A stretch of DNA of 36,070 nucleotides from an uncultured Alphaproteobacteria bacterium (GCA_937888635.1 CALARG010000060.1:1-36070), one strand, 5' to 3'. Numbered from the stretch's first letter, positions 14,943-23,668 are shown. Program-made: numbers and translations. The notes: a model not told the origin generated them from the sequence alone.

Positions 14943-15064
14943 AATTGCATCTATACCATTATCTTTTATTTTACCCCGCTGCAAGGGGTTGGGTGGTGGC
15001 TCATGTAGCGTTTGTACACTACGATTCCCCCATTCTCTTTATCTATACCATTATCTTTTATTTT
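14912..15064 (+). repeat. Duplicated 62 nt hairpin element (two direct copies, 92 nt apart)
   Basis: Copy 1 is 14912-14973 and copy 2 is 15004-15064. Both begin TGTAGCGT(C/T)TGTACACT(G/A)CG, an imperfect hairpin in which the T:G pair of copy 1 is T:A in copy 2, so pairing is kept. Both end in 24 identical bases (14949-14972 and 15041-15064). The middle differs. A CCCC/GGGG hairpin lies between them (about 14974-14988). The region is non-coding. It may be a mobile-type intergenic repeat or a structured RNA. Confidence 0.65.
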
Positions 15065-15089
15065 GTAAATCTTGGGTTGTAAATAACAA

Positions 15090-15115
15090 AATCCCCCGTT
15101 TGGGGGATTTTTTGT
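15090..15115. terminator. Bidirectional intrinsic terminator leuS / rpiB
   Basis: AATCCCCC (15090-15097), GTTT loop with neighbours, GGGGGATT (15102-15109) and a run of T on the + strand, with AAAA on the left side for the - strand. It separates the convergent leuS and rpiB. Confidence 0.85.
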
Positions 15116-15562
15116 TTATGAGATTTTTTCAACGCGGCGGATGCGGCGTTCAATTGCGTCAAATGGGCTGTCCAGGAATGTTTGGGCGACCAGGAATGCA
15201 ACCTCTATATCAATATCATCGGCCGCCAGTGCCAGGACATTTGTATCGTCGTGAAAACGGTCGTCGCGGGCCTGGGATGGTGTGTTGCAGCGCGATGCGC
15301 GAATGTGACGATAGCGGTTGGCGGCAATCATTACGCCTGCGCCCGTGCCACAGATAATAATACCGCGCGAATTTTTATCGTCCAGCATTGCGTCGGCCAA
15401 TGTGGCGGCAACATCTGGATAGTCTGCGGATACATTTGGGTCGTCAACACCCAGATTTACAACATTATAGCCCGCGGCTGATAACATTTCTATTAAGTAT
15501 AACTTTAGCCCTGCCCCACGATGATCGGCGGCAATAAAAACCTTAGAAACTGTTTTATTCAT
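15116..15562 (-). CDS. rpiB: Ribose-5-phosphate isomerase B
   Basis: Interconverts ribose-5-phosphate and ribulose-5-phosphate in the cytosol. 148 residues with the RpiB/LacAB fold motifs: ADH (D13, H14), the catalytic-type Cys71 in IIICGTGAGVMIAANR, the ring-opening His104 in FHDDTNVLA, and R88 in HIRASRC. Length is typical. Its start lies inside the bactofilin gene (8 nt overlap), so it is the last gene of the trmN6-like/M23/bactofilin operon. With the transketolase at 791-2572 it completes part of the pentose phosphate route. Confidence 0.93.
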   Translation of the reverse strand: MNKTVSKVFIAADHRGAGLKLYLIEMLSAAGYNVVNLGVDDPNVSADYPDVAATLADAMLDDKNSRGIIICGTGAGVMIAANRYRHIRASRCNTPSQARDDRFHDDTNVLALAADDIDIEVAFLVAQTFLDSPFDAIERRIRRVEKIS

Positions 15563-15908
15563 CGTCTTCCCCCTTGCGTTTAGATAGTTTGCATTCCAGA
15601 CCGGTGTTTCCGGTAATGTTTAGTGTGCGGTATGACAGCGTGCCCGTCATTTGCGCCGCGCTGAATACATTTGCAGTGTTTACAATTGCCGGGCCGTCCA
15701 GCATTCCGTGCAGGAACAGAACCGGTGTGCGTACTTCGCCAACCACGCGTCCGCCACGGCCAATTACAACTGTTTCGGCGGTGATTGTGCCGACAACTTC
15801 GCCGTGGATTTGAACGGTGTGGTCGGTTTTTATGTCGCCGGTTAATTTGCAGCCCGCCCCAATGATGGTGGGTGATTGTTTTTCTGATGCGTTTGTAAAT
15901 GCCAACAT
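15555..15908 (-). CDS. Bactofilin
   Basis: 117 residues of the bactofilin (DUF583) family: an N-terminal tail, then a right-handed beta-helix core of short repeats (SPTIIGAGCKLTGDIKTDHTVQIHGEVVGTITAETVVIGRGGRVVGEVRT) and a charged tail. Bactofilins polymerise into cytoskeletal filaments that place cell-wall enzymes and shape stalks or curvature. Here it starts 4 nt after the M23 peptidase gene ends. This pairing of bactofilin with a membrane-bound M23 endopeptidase is known in several bacteria (for example CcmA with Csd proteins in Helicobacter, BacA with LmdC in stalked Alphaproteobacteria). It overlaps rpiB by 8 nt. Confidence 0.9.
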   Translation of the reverse strand: MLAFTNASEKQSPTIIGAGCKLTGDIKTDHTVQIHGEVVGTITAETVVIGRGGRVVGEVRTPVLFLHGMLDGPAIVNTANVFSAAQMTGTLSYRTLNITGNTGLECKLSKRKGEDDE

Positions 15909-15912
15909 TTTA

Positions 15913-17190
15913 TTATTCTTCCTTTACAAATTTTGTTGGGTCAAATGGTGCGCCCTTGTACCGTATTTCATAGTGCAGATGTGGGCCGGTTGAACGACCA
16001 GATGATCCCGCCAATCCGATTACTGTGCCAGGGCGTACCCAATCGCCACGGGATACTAATATCTGTGACAGGTGGGCGTACAGTGTTGTAAAGCCCAGGC
16101 CGTGGTCTATTTCAACGGTTGTGCCATATCCGACGCGTTCGCCAGCCGATACAACACGCCCCGGGGCGACCGCCATTAATTCTGTGCCGATTTTGCCTGC
16201 AAAGTCAATGCCACGATGCTTTTTAGGCTTGCCCGTAAATGGGTCGTTGCGCGTGCCATAGTTTGATGTAATGCGGGATTTTACGGGCTTGCCCAATGGT
16301 AATACTTCGTTCAGGCGACGCAATCCGTTCCAGCGTTCCAGACCGTCGGCCAGTTTTTGATATTTTTCATCCAGTTTTGTGTCAAATTCAATCGGTGTAA
16401 ATGCGGAACCAACCAGGGGATTTGTGTATTTGTTTGCGTTGCGCAGTAAATACTTTTCATTCAGACCCAATGATATAATTGTGCTGTTGATGCGTTTAAT
16501 GCTTTTTTGCAGTTTTTCGGTATTTTCCTTGGTCAGGGCCGAGACAGTATCAACAATTATGTTATCTGCGTCGGCAATTTGCGCCATGGATTCAATGATT
16601 TTGTTGTTTCTGCGCTTTAATTCTTCGTTTTCGGCGCGGGTTAATTCGTATTCGGCAGATAATTCAGACAGTTTTGTGTATTCGGGTTCAAAGTCTTCGT
16701 TCCCCAGCATTTCTACAATGCGCGTGCGCAAGAAATCCAATTCACCCCATGTTTTAATGCGGGAATTCATTAATTTTTCTTTTTCGCCGTCTTTTAATTT
16801 ATTGGAATTTAAAACCTTGTCATCAATTACATTCAGGTCGCGGACCAAATCGTTATATTTTGTCAGGTATGTTTGCAGGTCTGACATGTGGCGGTCGTGT
16901 GTGGCGCGCGTTTCTTCCAATTGTTGGGTGCGTTTTTGCAATAATGGGCGGTGATAAACGAATACATAGGTTGACCATGATGCCCATAAAAACAGCCCTA
17001 TTTTGCCACAAAAGCGCGTGAAACGCCAAAAACTGCTTTGGTTAAATGTGTAAACATTGCCGCGTGGTGTGTCCATTACGGTAAATTCGCGCGGCGGGAA
17101 TATGCGCGAAATCGCGCGCCATATGGCACGAAATGGTGATGTGATAAAAGCCCACAGTGACGTAAAGTACCGTGTTATAAAATTTATCAT
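15913..17190 (-). CDS. Membrane-anchored M23 peptidoglycan endopeptidase
   Basis: 425 residues. A basic N-terminal cytoplasmic part (1-58) is followed by one membrane helix (about 60-80, GLFLWASWSTYVFVYH), a long periplasmic coiled coil (about 88-215) and a C-terminal LytM domain (from about 323). Zinc/catalytic residues are all present: H325 and D329 in HRGID, H373 in YAHL, H404 and H406 in PHLHYE, so the enzyme should be active and cut peptide cross-links. It overlaps the upstream methyltransferase gene by 4 nt, and bactofilin starts 4 nt downstream; a joint role in local wall remodelling and cell shape is a sound inference. Confidence 0.92.
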   Translation of the reverse strand: MINFITRYFTSLWAFITSPFRAIWRAISRIFPPREFTVMDTPRGNVYTFNQSSFWRFTRFCGKIGLFLWASWSTYVFVYHRPLLQKRTQQLEETRATHDRHMSDLQTYLTKYNDLVRDLNVIDDKVLNSNKLKDGEKEKLMNSRIKTWGELDFLRTRIVEMLGNEDFEPEYTKLSELSAEYELTRAENEELKRRNNKIIESMAQIADADNIIVDTVSALTKENTEKLQKSIKRINSTIISLGLNEKYLLRNANKYTNPLVGSAFTPIEFDTKLDEKYQKLADGLERWNGLRRLNEVLPLGKPVKSRITSNYGTRNDPFTGKPKKHRGIDFAGKIGTELMAVAPGRVVSAGERVGYGTTVEIDHGLGFTTLYAHLSQILVSRGDWVRPGTVIGLAGSSGRSTGPHLHYEIRYKGAPFDPTKFVKEE

Positions 17191-17870
17191 TGCTGGCTTA
17201 GTTTAGACAAAAAATCTGCAATAGTCAAGCCGTCGCGCAAAATTGGTTCGCAATTCATAGGCAGTCCTTGGTCCAATGTGCTGATGCCGCGTGTGCCCAG
17301 GCGACCTGAAATCAAAACGCGTTCGGCGGTGCGTTTTGCGCCAAACAGTGGCAGTATGTGTATGTCACCCAGTTTCTTTGACATTTCTGCGATTGTGGTG
17401 CCAATTGTTGTGGCATCGGTTATTATACAGAATGTGCCCATTGGGCGAACGCGTGCAATGCAACGCGATATCCATTTTGGCAGGTCTGCATTATGATGTG
17501 CGTTATGATGTGCAGGTGTGCCATTGAAATATGGCGGGTTGGTCAGTACCAAGTCAAATGTTTCAGATGTGCGCCATGTGGTTATGTCTGATTGGATTAA
17601 ATTTATGTTTGTGTTGTTTAGTTTGGCGTTCTGTGCGCACGCGGCCAGCATTTCAGGCGAAGTGTCAATGCCGGTGATTATTGCGTCTGGGTTATGGGCA
17701 TGCAGGCACAGTGATACACCGCCTGTGCCGATGCCGACATCCAGTACAGTTTTTGCGTTCGTTGGCGCAAAGGCCGCCAGCCAAACTGCATCAGATGTTG
17801 GGTTATAATTGCTGCGGTGTATTTTTACGCGCCCACCCAGCAGGGTAAAAATTTCTTGTTTTGTGCTCAT
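17187..17870 (-). CDS. tRNA1(Val) adenine-37 N6-methyltransferase-like protein
   Basis: 227-residue class I SAM methyltransferase of the small (MTS/YfiC, TrmN6) type. Seen: an N-terminal QEIFTLLGGRVKIHRSNYNPTSDAVWLAAF stretch typical of TrmN6-like proteins, motif I VLDVGIGTGGVSL (43-54), an acidic ITGIDTS, and the N6-adenine/Gln-type catalytic motif NPPY (111-114). A duplicated HHNA (HHNAHHNA, 121-128) follows the catalytic motif. Exact substrate cannot be set from sequence. It is the first gene of the M23-bactofilin-rpiB operon and is divergent from the polytopic membrane protein 40 nt away. Confidence 0.82.
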   Translation of the reverse strand: MSTKQEIFTLLGGRVKIHRSNYNPTSDAVWLAAFAPTNAKTVLDVGIGTGGVSLCLHAHNPDAIITGIDTSPEMLAACAQNAKLNNTNINLIQSDITTWRTSETFDLVLTNPPYFNGTPAHHNAHHNADLPKWISRCIARVRPMGTFCIITDATTIGTTIAEMSKKLGDIHILPLFGAKRTAERVLISGRLGTRGISTLDQGLPMNCEPILRDGLTIADFLSKLSQQ

Positions 17871-17883
17871 AGGTATTTATAAT
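17856..17883 (+). promoter_or_regulatory. Promoter of polytopic membrane protein gene
   Basis: TTGTTT (17856-17861), 16 nt, TATAAT (17878-17883). The -35 lies within the start of the divergent methyltransferase gene. AAGGC lies 8 nt before the ATG at 17911. Confidence 0.5.
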
Positions 17884-17910
17884 AAAACATAGAAATCAAA
17901 AGGCAAGTTT

Positions 17911-18897
17911 ATGTTTGAAGATATTGTGGTTGTGCAAAGCGCGGTCAGCGCGTTTAATAATGCGGCGTTGGTGGCACCTGCGTTTTTGTGGTGGGCGATT
18001 TTGGCCCTGCCCTTGTTTATTGTTTCATGGTTGTGTGGGCGTGATATTGTTGGGCGCATTGGGTGGCAGACTGATAACTTGTTGGTGCGTGTTTCTGTGT
18101 GGACAGCGGGGCTGACATTTTTGTGGGTTGTTTTGTTTGGTGGAAATTACGCGGTGTTGCGGGACGAATTGTCTGTTCTGCCAATGATGAATGCGGTGCT
18201 GGTTTTCTTAGGCGCTTTGTTTGTCAGTTCGTATGTATCGTGGCGTGCCCTGCCCGGGAAAAAATGGGCGCGATGGATGGGGCTGGTTGCTGTTATTGCT
18301 GTGGTGGGATTGTCTGATGCGCATGTATGGTGGGGACCGATTTTGCAGATTGGTGCGTTTTTATTGGGGGTGGCACTGGGGCAAGGTTCGCGTATGGAAA
18401 TGCGGCCGATTTCAGGTGTCGCGTTAATTGTTTTGATGACAGTATGCGCAATATTGATGCAACCTGAGTTTTACCGGTTTGGGCAGTTGGGTAATTTAAC
18501 AGTGGCGCATTTGTTGGCGGTGTTGATTGTTGGGATTTTTGCGGTTTTGGCCGTCGTTGTGGCAAATGTGCGTACACGCGGCAAAATTAGTCGGGGAATT
18601 TTTATAAAATTAAAATGGTTGATGCGTGTGCTGTGTATGCTAGGGGCGGCTTTGTTCGTCTTGACCGAGGCGTTGCCAGTGTTCTTGGGGACATTGGGGG
18701 CGATTGCGGTTATGGCGATGTTGTCTGTGTGGCATGCTGGGGAAATAGATGCGCGATTGGCAGACAAACTGTTTGCGGGTATGCTGGTTGGGTTTGGTGT
18801 AATAACAGTTATGCCGGCGGTGACAGTGTTGGGAATTTTGTATTGGGTAAATACACCGCGTGTTGATTTTTGGCGGGAATTTCGGCGTTTGTTATAA
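17911..18897 (+). CDS. Polytopic inner-membrane protein, unknown function
   Basis: 328 residues with about ten hydrophobic helices spread over the whole chain (for example AFLWWAILALPLFIVSWLC, TAGLTFLWVVLFGG, AVLVFLGALFVSSYVSW, HLLAVLIVGIFAVLAVVVANV and FGVITVMPAVTVLGILYWV). Short basic loops (RTRGKISRG, PGKKWARW) suggest cytoplasmic sides. No transporter, permease or enzyme signature that I can name, and no conserved charged residues inside the helices beyond a few Asp/Glu in loops. It has its own promoter and is followed 83 nt later by lpxA on the same strand, so an envelope role is possible but not shown. Confidence 0.75.
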   Translation: MFEDIVVVQSAVSAFNNAALVAPAFLWWAILALPLFIVSWLCGRDIVGRIGWQTDNLLVRVSVWTAGLTFLWVVLFGGNYAVLRDELSVLPMMNAVLVFLGALFVSSYVSWRALPGKKWARWMGLVAVIAVVGLSDAHVWWGPILQIGAFLLGVALGQGSRMEMRPISGVALIVLMTVCAILMQPEFYRFGQLGNLTVAHLLAVLIVGIFAVLAVVVANVRTRGKISRGIFIKLKWLMRVLCMLGAALFVLTEALPVFLGTLGAIAVMAMLSVWHAGEIDARLADKLFAGMLVGFGVITVMPAVTVLGILYWVNTPRVDFWREFRRLL

Positions 18898-18938
18898 TTT
18901 GTTATATTTATTGAATACAAATTTATGCAAGTATGATG

Positions 18939-18944
18939 TATAGT
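18939..18944 (+). promoter_or_regulatory. Possible -10 box for lpxA-lpxB
   Basis: TATAGT preceded by GATG lies 36 nt before the lpxA ATG; TATGAT at 18932-18937 is an alternative with TTGAAT (18911-18916) 15 nt upstream. Either would give a leader with GAAGTGAG as ribosome site. Confidence 0.35.
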
Positions 18945-18980
18945 TTGTGCTGTAATTAATTAAAAGAAGTGAGTTTTATT

Positions 18981-19781
18981 ATGGCGATACATCCAACTGC
19001 GATTATTCATGAAGGTGCAAAACTGGGCGCAGATTGCAAAATTGGTCCATATTGTATTGTGGGCGCAAATGTGGTTTTGGGCGACCGTGTGGAATTGGTT
19101 TCACATGTTGTTGTTGAGGGCAAGACATCTATTGGTGATGATTCTATTGTTTATCCATTCGCGGTTGTTGGTGTGATGAGCCAAGACCTGAAATGGCAAG
19201 ATGAAAATACTATGACCGGTGTGCGTATTGGCAAGCGCTGTAAAATTCGTGAATATGCGACAATTCATTCGGGAACACCGGCGTCTGATGGTACAGTAAT
19301 TGGCGATGATTGCCAGATTATGGTTAATGCCCATGTTGCACATGATTGCAAGGTTGGAAACAGCGTTGTTATGTCAAATTTGGTTCAATTGGCCGGCCAT
19401 GTAGAGGTTGAAGATTTTGCAATTATCAGTGGTGGCGCAATGGTTCTGCAATTTGCGCGTATTGGGCGTAATGCGTTTATTGGCGGTATGTCGGGTGTTG
19501 GCAATGATGTGTTGCCGTATGCGATTTATGATGGCAGTCCGCGCGCAGTTTATCGCACGATTAATCGTGTTGGACTGATGCGTCATGGGTTTACAAACGA
19601 AGATATGCATGCGATTCATACCGTTTATTCTGCGGTGTTCCGTGGTGGCGAAGGGACGGTTCAGGAACGTCTGGCACGGGTGCGTAAAGAAGTAAAAAAT
19701 AATAAGTATGCAATGGACGCAATTGATTTTATTGAAAATCGTTCAAAGCGCGGAATTGGTACATCAAAGAATGCAGAATAA
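18981..19781 (+). CDS. lpxA: Acyl-ACP--UDP-N-acetylglucosamine O-acyltransferase
   Basis: First step of lipid A synthesis: transfer of a 3-hydroxyacyl chain from ACP to UDP-GlcNAc. 266 residues, a left-handed beta-helix of hexapeptide repeats (IHPTAIIHEGAKLGADCKIGPYCIVGANVVLGD...) with catalytic His121 in NAHVAHDCKVGN and a C-terminal helical domain. I start at 18981 (MAIHPT), with GAAGTGAG upstream; a GTG at 18969 would add MSFI. lpxB overlaps by 11 nt. The usual lpxD-fabZ genes upstream, and lpxI between lpxA and lpxB as in many Alphaproteobacteria, are absent here. Confidence 0.96.
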   Translation: MAIHPTAIIHEGAKLGADCKIGPYCIVGANVVLGDRVELVSHVVVEGKTSIGDDSIVYPFAVVGVMSQDLKWQDENTMTGVRIGKRCKIREYATIHSGTPASDGTVIGDDCQIMVNAHVAHDCKVGNSVVMSNLVQLAGHVEVEDFAIISGGAMVLQFARIGRNAFIGGMSGVGNDVLPYAIYDGSPRAVYRTINRVGLMRHGFTNEDMHAIHTVYSAVFRGGEGTVQERLARVRKEVKNNKYAMDAIDFIENRSKRGIGTSKNAE

Positions 19782-20907
19782 GAAATTAAAAGTTTTCATA
19801 ATCGCAGGCGAAGTTTCAGGCGATGTCTTGGGGGCGCGCATTATGGGCGAAATGCCCGATGTGGAATTTCTGGGCATTGGTGGCGAAAATATGCAAGGTA
19901 TGGGGTTGAAATCTTTGTTCCCTATGTCTGATTTGGCGGTTATGGGCGCGGTTGAGGTTTTAGCGCATGCACGTACGCTGACACGCAGGATTAAGCAGAC
20001 AACCGATACAATATTAGAATTAAAACCGGATGTAGTTGTTTCTATTGATGCGCCGGGATTTGCAAAAAGTGTAATCAAGCAAATTCGTAAAAATAAATAT
20101 GGCCAAGCGCTGATTCAGTCGGGGTTGAAATTTCATCATGTGGTTGCGCCCCAGGTTTGGGCATGGCGTGCAGGACGCGCAAAGAAATACGCGCGAATGT
20201 TTGATAAACTGTATGCTTTTTTTGATTTTGAAGTGCCATATTTTACAAAGTATGGCCTGGATACGGTGGCGGTTGGGCATCCGATTGCAGATGGATTAAT
20301 TGGAAAATATAAAAATACAAAAAAACAGACAGAAAAAATTATAACCCTGGTTCCTGGCAGCCGTATGAGCGAGGTTAAGCGTTTGCTGCCACTGATGCGT
20401 GATGTGGTTGATATGCTGTGCCGTAATGGGTATATGGGCTATAAATTTGTTATTCCAACGGTTGAAACGACGGCGGAATATGTCGCACAACATGTTGCAA
20501 ATTGGCGGGTAAAGCCTGAATTGGTGCCGGCATCAAAGCGATATGATGTTTATTCAAAAACATATATTGCGATTGTGGCCAGCGGCACGGTATCGGCAGA
20601 GTTAGCAATGCTGCATGTGCCGACAATCGTTGTTTACAAGATGAATCCGATAACAACATGGTTGGTGCGCCAGATTATTCGTGTTAATTGGGTGTCGTTG
20701 GTAAATATTTTGTTAAATTGTGGTGTATACCCAGAATTTTTGGGGCCAGATGCCACGGCGGAAAATGTTGTTGATGCGGTGCAAATATTAACAATTCCGT
20801 CAAAACGCGACAAGATGATTGCGCAATTGCGGTCTGCGGATGATTTGTGGCGACGACCCGATGGTGCGGCCAGCGCACTGATTGCAGATGGAATAAAAAA
20901 CGCCTGA
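19771..20907 (+). CDS. lpxB: Lipid-A-disaccharide synthase
   Basis: GT19 glycosyltransferase that joins UDP-diacylglucosamine and lipid X into the lipid A disaccharide at the inner membrane. 378 residues with the N-terminal signature IIAGEVSGDVLGARIM (about residues 10-25), the conserved FLGIGGENMQ, APQVWAWR, VGHPIAD, LVPGSRMSEV and ASGTVSAELAM blocks in order. The start at 19771 lies inside lpxA (11 nt overlap), which implies coupling; only weak AAAGA precedes it. The TGA stop is part of the terminator stem, so the gene ends directly on its transcription terminator. Confidence 0.95.
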   Translation: MQNKKLKVFIIAGEVSGDVLGARIMGEMPDVEFLGIGGENMQGMGLKSLFPMSDLAVMGAVEVLAHARTLTRRIKQTTDTILELKPDVVVSIDAPGFAKSVIKQIRKNKYGQALIQSGLKFHHVVAPQVWAWRAGRAKKYARMFDKLYAFFDFEVPYFTKYGLDTVAVGHPIADGLIGKYKNTKKQTEKIITLVPGSRMSEVKRLLPLMRDVVDMLCRNGYMGYKFVIPTVETTAEYVAQHVANWRVKPELVPASKRYDVYSKTYIAIVASGTVSAELAMLHVPTIVVYKMNPITTWLVRQIIRVNWVSLVNILLNCGVYPEFLGPDATAENVVDAVQILTIPSKRDKMIAQLRSADDLWRRPDGAASALIADGIKNA

Positions 20908-20927
20908 TTTTTTCAGGCGTTTCTTTG
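20898..20927. terminator. Bidirectional terminator overlapping the lpxB stop
   Basis: AAACGCCTGA (20898-20907) pairs perfectly with TCAGGCGTTT (20913-20922) around a T5 loop, then TCTTTGTTT. On the - strand the stem is followed by TTTTTTATT and serves the gene ending at 20944. The TGA in the left arm is the lpxB stop codon. Confidence 0.85.
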
Positions 20928-20943
20928 TTTCGTATAAATTGTA

Positions 20944-23502
20944 TTATTTTATACCTTCGGGTATGCCAGACAGTGATATTGCGTCTTCTGTATTTTCGTT
21001 TGGTTGTTCTGAGGGTTCTGGACATTTTTCGTAGCCTGTGTCTTTGTTAACATAAAGTGTTGCTGTATCAGATTGGCATATTAGACAATCTTTGAGTGAT
21101 ATAGATAGTTCAGACTTTAGTGGACATACCTGGTTTGATAAGGTTGTTGTTTTTTGTGTGCACCAGTGTGTTTCTGGGAAATTTTTATCAACCGCCACGG
21201 TTGTTTGATTTTCTTCGTTAGTATATGAACATGATGTGGTGTTGCACGATATTGTATTTGTTTCTTGGGATGAACAAATGTCGTCGTTTGCGGCTGTTGA
21301 TACAGGCAGGGCCGGAACACACTTTGCCGATTTGCCCCATTTGCTGCGACGGGCCCCGTTTTCCCAACACAGGCACGCGCCCCATGATTTAGTGTCAACA
21401 CTTAAAGCATAATCACGTGGACACATGTCTTCGTTTGGTGCGATGAAATAATGTTTCTGCATATTTTCGTTTGGTGTTGCCATTAGGCATGGGATGTCAG
21501 GGTTGTATGTGTTTTTATTTATCCAATGTTTTTCCAGGAAACGCCCCTGCATATTTGTGCATTGGGTTGTTAATATTGATACAATTTGATTATAGACCTC
21601 GGTCGCAACCCCACGTGAACGCGGTTTGCCATTTTCAAATTTTTCATTTACATATATTCCATAATTTGTATCTTTAAGATTAAAGCCACCGAATACATCT
21701 TCTATAAGTTTTGGGTCATTGCAGGCGGGTATTTTGCTTAACTGTTGAGCACATTCGGATTTATATGTGGAGGTGTCAAGCGTGCCATCTTTGTATTCAT
21801 ACAATGTAAACCAGTCCAGTGCTTCGCCTGTGTCAAACAAACCACTGTATGGGTAAAAGAAATTTTCATAGTTTGTGCCGCCATAACGATCAAAACATTG
21901 CTTTACAACGGCGCGACATGCGGTTTCCAGGTCTGTTTGTTTCATGTTGTCTACATATTCCTGGATTATGTTATTATCAAACATTCCGTCGCATGATTTT
22001 ATGTAATCAGTGCATAATCTTTGATTCAGGGCGATTTTGTCTGGCTGTAAAACAATTGCATTTTCTTTGGAAATTTCGGACAGCGCAGATGTTATTGCGG
22101 TGTCGCCACTGGCATAGCATGCAGATATGTATTCAAAACAACCTTGCTTAATTTCAGCAACTTTGTCCTGTTGGGCATAATAAATTGCCAGCATCGCCTT
22201 GTCCAGGTATTCTGCCCATACTGTGTCTGCGTTTTCAACACATTTGTCCAATGCGTCCGCTGCGAATTGTTTTACGCGTTTTTCAAAGTTTGTGACGAAT
22301 GGACGATTTTTTTGGTTTTGGGATAGTTTTTGGTCTGCTGCTTCTACCCCTTCGCTGAATTGCAACAGACTGGCTAATTTATAGAAATCTTCTACCCCGA
22401 TTATCGGTTTGCCGGTGGATATGTCAATAAATTCGCCATTGTCCAGGCATTTGTGATAATTTGCACCGCATACCTGTTCGCTAAGTATTGCGGTCTCAAC
22501 CTCGTTTATGCAGGTTGTTATGTCAGAAGAATTGTGTTTTTTGCGATTTTCAACGCGGGCCAGGTCCAGCATGGCACTGCCTTCGCGAACGGCGGCCTTC
22601 ATTTGCTTTTGTGTGTTTTCAATCGCGGTTTGTACGGTGTTGCAATCTTGTTCAATCGCCATAAGATATGCGGTGACGGCACGTTGCAACGATGCGTTGT
22701 TGCAATCTTTGCGGACTGCTTCGCGACATTGGGGGTATACCGCGCTGTATAATGCGTTGCCATTGTATGCGGCGATTGCCTGGCCGGAATCAGTCATGCC
22801 AAAGGCGTTTACAGTATCAAAAGATATGTTAATACTGTTTAAATCTGAGAATTTCCCGCCAACATTTGAATCCTTGCCACTGATTGAATTCATAATTGCC
22901 TGTAACAATGCCTTGGATGCGGAGTTGTCATTGGTTAGTGCAGATTCGCCTTCGGTTTCATTACGCATCGCGGATGCCTGGGCGGCGGTCATACCAACAA
23001 CCTCTAGATTTTCGGTGAATACATTTAATTGTTCGCCGGCATCTGTCAGGGTGTTGCGCTTTTCGGTCAATGCAAAGACGCGATCATTACAGGAACAGCG
23101 ACGGTATTGGTCGTTTTTTAGGCTGCAAAACTGATCCATGCATGAAAAATAGGTGTTTTTACATTGTTCATATTCAGCCCCGGTGCGTGTGCTGGACATG
23201 GAAAAATCACTGTCTGATGCAGCACGTGGGATAACAGTCATGGGTTTTGCAGATGTCCGACTGTTGGTTGTGCGCGCTGATTTTTTTACTGCGGTGCGTT
23301 CCGTTGCAACGGTTTGACGCGGGGCAAGTGTTGTTGTGCGCGGTGTGGTTGCGCGACGGGGTGTGGTTGCCGTGCGTGATTGGGTTTGAACAATGTTTTT
23401 TTCTGATTTTGTGCGTGAAACGGCGGTGCCATCACGAATTGCCCCATTGGCAATACCAATGCAGGCCAGCAGATTTCCAGTAAAAATCAGAATTTTCTTC
23501 AT
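20944..23502 (-). CDS. Large secreted cysteine-rich protein, unknown function
   Basis: 852 residues from the ATG at 23502 (MKKILIFTGNLLACIGIANGA), a clear signal peptide; the frame continues seven codons upstream but without signal-like sequence. After cleavage comes a Thr/Arg-rich low-complexity stretch (about 25-95) and then a Cys-rich body (CKNTYFSCMDQFCSLKNDQYRRCSC; over 30 Cys in total) with helical segments in the middle and a C-terminal region of closely spaced Cys (GACLCWENG, CSSQETNTISCNTTSC, CLICQS). Probably a large disulfide-rich periplasmic or surface protein. It is monocistronic and shares a terminator with lpxB. I recognise no family and no catalytic motif. Confidence 0.75.
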   Translation of the reverse strand: MKKILIFTGNLLACIGIANGAIRDGTAVSRTKSEKNIVQTQSRTATTPRRATTPRTTTLAPRQTVATERTAVKKSARTTNSRTSAKPMTVIPRAASDSDFSMSSTRTGAEYEQCKNTYFSCMDQFCSLKNDQYRRCSCNDRVFALTEKRNTLTDAGEQLNVFTENLEVVGMTAAQASAMRNETEGESALTNDNSASKALLQAIMNSISGKDSNVGGKFSDLNSINISFDTVNAFGMTDSGQAIAAYNGNALYSAVYPQCREAVRKDCNNASLQRAVTAYLMAIEQDCNTVQTAIENTQKQMKAAVREGSAMLDLARVENRKKHNSSDITTCINEVETAILSEQVCGANYHKCLDNGEFIDISTGKPIIGVEDFYKLASLLQFSEGVEAADQKLSQNQKNRPFVTNFEKRVKQFAADALDKCVENADTVWAEYLDKAMLAIYYAQQDKVAEIKQGCFEYISACYASGDTAITSALSEISKENAIVLQPDKIALNQRLCTDYIKSCDGMFDNNIIQEYVDNMKQTDLETACRAVVKQCFDRYGGTNYENFFYPYSGLFDTGEALDWFTLYEYKDGTLDTSTYKSECAQQLSKIPACNDPKLIEDVFGGFNLKDTNYGIYVNEKFENGKPRSRGVATEVYNQIVSILTTQCTNMQGRFLEKHWINKNTYNPDIPCLMATPNENMQKHYFIAPNEDMCPRDYALSVDTKSWGACLCWENGARRSKWGKSAKCVPALPVSTAANDDICSSQETNTISCNTTSCSYTNEENQTTVAVDKNFPETHWCTQKTTTLSNQVCPLKSELSISLKDCLICQSDTATLYVNKDTGYEKCPEPSEQPNENTEDAISLSGIPEGIK

Positions 23503-23641
23503 CTCTGCTAAAAATGTTAGCAAATTTATCTTTTTTAGCGCAAGCGAATAATGTATTGCTTATTATTTAATACTTGTGTTGTATGTGGGAACTAGAACAT
23601 GCGTTGAATGATTAAAAATTGTATATGGCGTGATTTTCTTG

Positions 23642-23668
23642 TTGCAAAGAATCTAAAAATAATATAAT
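23642..23668 (+). promoter_or_regulatory. Promoter of the tRNA cluster
   Basis: TATAAT at 23663-23668 ends 15 nt before the first tRNA. TTGCAA (23642-23647, 15 nt spacer) or TTGTTG (23639-23644, 18 nt spacer) can serve as -35. Confidence 0.5.

Noticed and set aside
22508..23134. 208-codon + strand frame antisense to the 852-residue secreted protein
   Set aside because: Shadow of a real coding frame; no start signals and no family resemblance.
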